A program made the position numbers and the translations under genes. Positions 63,463 through 64,000 of a DNA stretch of 64,000 bases are shown here, piece by piece. The DNA is from an uncultured Desulfobulbaceae bacterium (GTDB lineage Bacteria; Desulfobacterota; Desulfobulbia; Desulfobulbales; Desulfocapsaceae): the NCBI GenBank assembly GCA_947311315.1, contig CAMZKN010000070.1:1-64000 (forward strand), in the 5' to 3' direction. The first letter of the stretch is position 1. Every line of letters begins with the position of its first letter. The notes beneath the pieces are model-generated. The model did not search any database, had not been told where the DNA came from, and saw only the letters and a list, made by a program, of their open reading frames with translations.

Positions 63463-64000
63463 ATTGCCAGCTTTTCACGAAATATTTTAGCGTTGTGCCG
63501 AATATCAACCGGAAATTTCTCATGAATAAGAAAGTGTTCAATACTTTGTGTAAGTCTACTTTTTTTTGCCAGAGTCTGTACTTCAGCAAGAACGTTTCGT
63601 TTGTTTATTTTTTTTGACTGAATTAATTCAACTATTAAAACAGGGCATTGGTTACCGGAAGAACCTTTCTTGTTTATGCCAACAAGAGCTGATCTAAATA
63701 CACTAGGGTGTTCATTGACTATCGCCTCACAGGGGATGGAAAACAGGGTTTCATTTTTTGTTTCAACCCTGTGCGCCTTACGACCACAAAACCAGAGCCT
63801 GCACTGCTCGTCCAGATAACCTATATCCCCCATTCTATGCCAGAAGGTTTTCCCGTCCCTTATTTTTGCAAGAAGTGTCTCAGTGGAATTTTTTTCGTAC
63901 GCTTTGGTTACAACGTCTCCACGAACAATTATTTCTCCTTTTTCCATAGTACCAAGGATAAGGTCTTCTGTTAACTCTTCAACAACAGTATCTTTGATTG
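63432..64000 (-). CDS. oleC: OleC beta-lactone synthetase, 3' part (runs off the window)
   Basis: C-terminal portion of an acyl-AMP synthetase-fold enzyme. The frame is open to the edge, beyond the M at 63947. [64 protein letters not shown] and [20 protein letters not shown] match OleC, which converts beta-hydroxy acids to beta-lactones in long-chain olefin synthesis. The N-terminal adenylation part and oleA/oleB are outside the window. The gene is complete only if it continues upstream. Confidence 0.88.
   Translation of the reverse strand, partial: [188 protein letters not shown]

Overview
The window looks like core chromosome of a Gram-negative sulfate-reducer-type bacterium (Desulfobacterota, probably Desulfobulbia). 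I infer this from moderately AT-rich DNA (about 40% G+C by eye), lipid A and LPS-export genes (lpxB, lpxK, lpxC, lptF, lptE), a full liv amino-acid ABC operon, a cobalamin nucleotide-loop operon, a YcaO-TPR protein and an oleC/oleD pair like that described in some deltaproteobacteria. This is inference, since no marker rRNA is present. I found no tRNA, rRNA, CRISPR array, intact prophage or complete insertion sequence. Most of the window is housekeeping DNA with a few unusual proteins and one small mobile element.

Layout. 0-2.4 kb: lpxB and a Gfo/Idh/MocA oxidoreductase (minus), with a 23-bp tandem repeat at the left edge. 2.5-7.4 kb: livK-(terminator)-livH-livM-livG-livF (minus). 7.7-10.5 kb: lpxK, lpxC and a short SleB-type cell-wall hydrolase (plus). 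10.5-10.7 kb: a 157-bp MITE-like element flanked by an 8-bp target duplication. 10.7-13.5 kb: DegT aminotransferase, panC and a YfgM-like TPR membrane protein (minus), then xseA (plus). 15-28.4 kb: a colinear minus-strand block reading nodT-acrA-acrB-cobC-cobU-cobT-cobS-cobD/cobQ fusion-cbiB-orphan secreted protein-ndk, so an RND efflux pump runs directly into adenosylcobalamin assembly genes. 28.5-37.8 kb: Sel1 protein, YcaO, tsaE, cold-shock protein, YejA-like peptide-binding protein, class II Hsp40, ssb, an SPL-like radical SAM enzyme and a GT2 glycosyltransferase (all minus). 38-44.4 kb: rng, an M23 peptidase, lptF with an added Cys-rich tail, and nnr (plus), with a 55-codon zinc-ribbon gene on the opposite strand. 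44.4-51.4 kb: rplU-rpmA-(terminator)-obgE-proB-proA-nadD-CheB-like regulator-ung (minus). 51.6-52 kb: AP2-domain protein (minus). 52.3-61 kb: mazG, rpsF-rpsR-DUF2232-rplI, dnaB, leuS, lptE, dusB (plus). 61-64 kb: M48 peptidase, oleD and the 3' part of oleC (minus, running off the window).

How the genes work together. Envelope biogenesis recurs: LpxC, LpxB and LpxK catalyse lipid A steps, LptF and LptE belong to LPS transport, and M23, M48 and SleB-type enzymes act on wall or outer-membrane quality control. The cob genes cover cobyric acid amidation, aminopropanol-phosphate supply and attachment, GDP activation, ribazole synthesis and joining, and phosphate removal. The rplU-rpmA-obgE and rpsF-rpsR-rplI blocks are conserved ribosome operons with recognisable terminators.

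Most interesting points: the MITE with an intact 8-bp duplication that includes the stop codon of the upstream gene; a CheB-like regulator whose esterase serine and aspartate are replaced and which carries a four-Cys linker; an LptF permease with a C-terminal Ada-like Cys motif; the CobD-CobQ fusion inside an efflux/cobalamin gene run; an SPL-like enzyme lacking the family's hydrogen-donor Cys; and the ole genes at the right edge.
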